Shown: positions 7,219 to 9,306 of the stretch, piece after piece
How the letters are laid out: the number at the start of each line of letters is the position of its first letter
Numbering within the stretch: the first letter of the stretch is position 1
Source: Acidobacteriota bacterium
Lineage (GTDB): Bacteria; Acidobacteriota; Vicinamibacteria; Vicinamibacterales; JACQTH01
DNA length: 9,306 bases
NCBI GenBank assembly: GCA_016210935.1
Contig: JACQTH010000331.1
Coordinates: forward strand, 1 to 9,306
Direction of reading: 5' to 3'
Made by a program: the position numbers and the translations under genes
Notes under the pieces: generated by a model
The model's input: the letters and a program-made list of their open reading frames with translations, nothing else
The model's database searches: none
What the model was told of the DNA's origin: nothing

Positions 7219-7240
7219 ATATCATATAAACATACGATAT
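7219..7240. promoter_or_regulatory. near-palindromic operator/promoter of the toxin-antitoxin genes
   Basis: ATATCATAT (7219-7227) and ATACGATAT (7232-7240) are inverted repeats that pair at eight of nine positions around a four-base spacer. This AT island in otherwise GC-rich DNA lies 9 bases before the antitoxin ATG. Read on the minus strand it contains -10-like hexamers TATGAT (7226-7221) and TATAGT (7221-7216); no -35 match stands out. The symmetry and placement suit a ribbon-helix-helix autorepressor binding over the promoter. The repeat is seen directly; the function is inferred. Confidence 0.5.
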
Positions 7241-7325
7241 CTGCCCCACGGGCGGCTCTGTCGGGGTCAGGGTCCGGCCGGCGGCCGCCCCGTCCTGGAC
7301 GCCACCTCCGATTTCCGACCGACGG
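7241..7325. other. GC-rich spacer with a small hairpin, downstream of the VPS10-like gene
   Basis: This 85-base stretch lies between the stop of the large minus-strand gene and the toxin-antitoxin operator. It holds CGGCC-GGC-GGCCG (7275-7287), a five-pair stem with a three-base loop, overlapping a perfect ten-base palindrome (7280-7289). No T-run follows on either strand, so this is at best a weak or Rho-assisted stop signal. I see no coding sequence here. Confidence 0.25.
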
Positions 7326-9306
7326 TTACGGCCGCTCCTCCGAGGTTCCACCCAGCCGCTCGAACTCCGCCCGCACGGCGTCGAGCTCCTTCTTCAGCAC
7401 CTCATGGCGCTCGACCGCGTCGCGTCCGATCTTTTGATCCGCCCCCGTCGTCATGCCGGCGAGGTAGGTAATGTGGGCCTGCAGGCCTGGCTTGCCATAC
7501 CGCACCGGGTCGGTCAGAAGCTTCGCCGCAATCGCGTCAAGACGGGTCGTGCCGGCGCCGCTGCTCTTCGCCTTCGCTTGCGCGTCTCGGACGCGTGCGA
7601 TCAGCTGATCCACGCTCGCCACGAGATCTCGCATCCGCATGTTGTGGTCGAACTGTTCCTTCAGATCCGCGACGGATACGCCCTCCGCGGCAACACGCGG
7701 ATCGATGAGCACGTTGAACGACTGTGTGGCCGTCGTCGCGCCGGCGGTGAGACGTGCCTGGTAGGGGCCGGGAGGCACCGTGATGCCGGCCTGATTCCTG
7801 ACATCCCACACGAGCCGATTCAGCCCCGCATTCTTGCTCGCGCGAGGAGCGAAGCCGCCGCGGCCGCGACCGCCGCCCGATCCGGGCATGTCGGGATCGC
7901 CCGGGTCCCCGCCACGCCCGCCTCGGCCTCCGCGACCGCCGCCGGTGGCCGGCGCGTCGCTGTCGTACTTGTGGACGCTGCTGCCGGTGCTGTCCAGGAT
8001 CTCGATCGTCACGGGACCCGCCGGCGCGGCCGGGAGGAAGTACTCAATCTGGGGCCCCAGCACGTTTGCCGCGGTCCGTGTCCGATACCCGTCGCGCGGC
8101 TTGTAGAGATGCGGCGCCGACGTTGTTTGCGGCGTGATCTGGTGGAGCGAGCTGATGTTGTCGAGGATCCAGAACGCCCGGCCCTGCGTCGTGACAATCA
8201 GATCCTTGCGATGCACCTTGATGTCCGTAATCGGCACGTTCGGCAGGTTCAACTGGAACGACTGCCAGTGGGCGCCGTTGTCGAACGAGATGAACAGGCC
8301 GAACTCGGTGCCCGCATAGAGCAGCCCTTCGCGGTCTGGATCTTCGCGCACCACGCGCGTCGGCCAATCGGCCGGAATGCCGTTCCTGCCGTCGGTCAGG
8401 CGCGTCCAGGTTTTGCCGTAGTCGTCGGTGCGATAGAGGTACGGCTCATAATCGCCAAGCAGCCAGCGATACGTCGCGTAGTACGCCGATCCCTTCCGAT
8501 GCGATGACGGATCGATGAATTGCACCCGGCCGCCGGGCGGCAGGTCTTTTGGCGTGATGTTCGTCCACGTCTTCCCGTTATCCCGCGTCACGTGGTACGG
8601 GCCGTCGTTGGCCCCGACCCAGATGACACCCTTCTCGAGAGGCGATTCCGCGATCGCGTACAAGGTGCTGTAGAACTCCTCGCCGGTGATGTCGCGCGTG
8701 ATGGGCTCCCCGCTGATGCCCTGGCAGCAATCCGGCCTGGCGGTGAGATCCGGCGAGATCTTCTCCCACGTGACGCCCTTGTCGCGCGTCCGGTGCACGT
8801 GCTGGGATCCGTAGTACAGGACCTCTGGATCGTGCGGCGAGATGGCCATCGGCGACACGCGTTGGAACCGGAGAATCAGGTCTCTCGCCGGATTGCCGTA
8901 GAGCGACTGGGCGCCGACCCAATAGTTCTTTTCAGCGCCGGTCTTGAGATTCATCACGCCGTATTGCCCCTTGCACGATCCGTAGACGATATCCGGATTC
9001 AAAGGGTGGGGCATGATCGGTCCGGTTTCGCACCCGGGGCCCGAGCGCCAGTCATCACGCGAGGAGGGGTCCGCCTGACTGGAGATGATGATGGTCGAGT
9101 TGTCCTGCTGCGCGCCGTACAGCTTGTACGGAAACTGATGGTCGAACCAGACGCCGTAAATCTCAGACGTCGGCTGATTCATCTGTGTCGACCAGGTCCT
9201 GCCGCCGTCGAACGAGACGTTCGCGCCTCCGTCGTTCGACTGGATCATCGTGTTGCCGTCCTTCGGATTGATCCAGATGTCGTGGTTGTCGCCGTGCGGC
9301 GTCCGC
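7326..9306 (-). CDS. Asp-box/VPS10 (sortilin-like) beta-propeller protein, N-terminus outside the window
   Basis: The frame is open from the window edge (first full codon 9305-9303) to a TAA at 7328-7326, giving 659 residues. The first visible residues, PHGDNHDIWINPKDGNTM then SNDGGANVSFDGG, are the conserved core of this family, so the ATG at 9248 is internal and the true start lies beyond 9306. Five Asp boxes are seen: SFDGGRTW (31-38), TRDKGVTW (173-180), TRDNGKTW (240-247), TDDYGKTW (293-300) and SFDNGAHW (340-347). A segment at about 421-537 resembles an FlgD-type Ig domain (GLNRLVWDVRNQAG...PPGPYQARL) and is interrupted by an Arg/Gly-rich tract (about 456-484). A charged helical tail follows to the end. 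Such proteins are often labelled 'glycosyl hydrolase' from the BNR/Asp-box fold, but I see no catalytic signature; a secreted binding or scaffolding role is as likely. It is the intact relative of the relic at 364-651. Confidence 0.92.
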   Translation of the reverse strand, partial: RTPHGDNHDIWINPKDGNTMIQSNDGGANVSFDGGRTWSTQMNQPTSEIYGVWFDHQFPYKLYGAQQDNSTIIISSQADPSSRDDWRSGPGCETGPIMPHPLNPDIVYGSCKGQYGVMNLKTGAEKNYWVGAQSLYGNPARDLILRFQRVSPMAISPHDPEVLYYGSQHVHRTRDKGVTWEKISPDLTARPDCCQGISGEPITRDITGEEFYSTLYAIAESPLEKGVIWVGANDGPYHVTRDNGKTWTNITPKDLPPGGRVQFIDPSSHRKGSAYYATYRWLLGDYEPYLYRTDDYGKTWTRLTDGRNGIPADWPTRVVREDPDREGLLYAGTEFGLFISFDNGAHWQSFQLNLPNVPITDIKVHRKDLIVTTQGRAFWILDNISSLHQITPQTTSAPHLYKPRDGYRTRTAANVLGPQIEYFLPAAPAGPVTIEILDSTGSSVHKYDSDAPATGGGRGGRGGRGGDPGDPDMPGSGGGRGRGGFAPRASKNAGLNRLVWDVRNQAGITVPPGPYQARLTAGATTATQSFNVLIDPRVAAEGVSVADLKEQFDHNMRMRDLVASVDQLIARVRDAQAKAKSSGAGTTRLDAIAAKLLTDPVRYGKPGLQAHITYLAGMTTGADQKIGRDAVERHEVLKKELDAVRAEFERLGGTSEERP

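Noticed and set aside
7404..8507. A 367-codon plus-strand open frame opposite the VPS10-like gene
   Set aside because: It is Arg/Ala/Val-rich antisense sequence without motifs; the opposite strand carries the Asp boxes.
364..9306. The two VPS10-like copies as inverted repeats bounding a mobile or invertible segment
   Set aside because: They match at protein level only; DNA identity is low, and no transposase, recombinase or terminal repeat is present.

Overview
This is a GC-rich, gene-dense bacterial window whose proteins are mostly exported or envelope-facing. A TolB-propeller/amidohydrolase fusion, Asp-box 'VPS10/sortilin-like glycosyl hydrolase' proteins, a class C beta-lactamase-like serine hydrolase and a TonB-type C-terminus together resemble soil Acidobacteriota (Vicinamibacteria-like) genomes. 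That assignment is inferred from gene content and base composition; no marker gene is present.

Left part, plus strand (1-4125): the last 25 codons of a TonB-like energy transducer (1-78) are followed by about 285 bases with no recognisable gene. Next comes a degraded Asp-box/VPS10-like gene (about 364-651), in which one internal block is joined in frame to a C-terminal tail. Three bases after its stop lies a strong Shine-Dalgarno sequence and then a large intact gene (667-4125). It encodes a secreted protein with about twelve TolB/PD40-type propeller repeats, a charged Ala/Lys/Glu linker and an imidazolonepropionase-like amidohydrolase barrel.

Middle part, minus strand (7209 down to 4185): reading 5' to 3' on the minus strand, there is a ribbon-helix-helix VapB-like antitoxin, a PIN-domain VapC-like toxin whose GTG start overlaps the antitoxin stop, a PAPS-dependent sulfotransferase whose TTG start lies one base after the toxin stop, and, after a 71-base gap, an exported serine hydrolase of the beta-lactamase/esterase family. 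The antitoxin is preceded by an AT-rich near-palindrome that looks like an autoregulatory operator overlapping a promoter. The serine hydrolase converges on the amidohydrolase gene across 59 bases.

Right part, minus strand (9306 down to 7326): a large Asp-box/VPS10-like protein, cut off at its N-terminus by the window edge, has five Asp boxes, an Arg/Gly-rich tract, an FlgD-like Ig-type segment and a helical tail. It is a distant paralogue of the relic at 364-651 and identifies it.

I see no RNA genes, CRISPR array, insertion sequence, phage gene or clear new multi-gene system. The points most worth a second look are the internally deleted VPS10-like relic, the toxin-antitoxin pair fused head-to-tail with a sulfotransferase, and the possible leaderless antitoxin promoter/operator.
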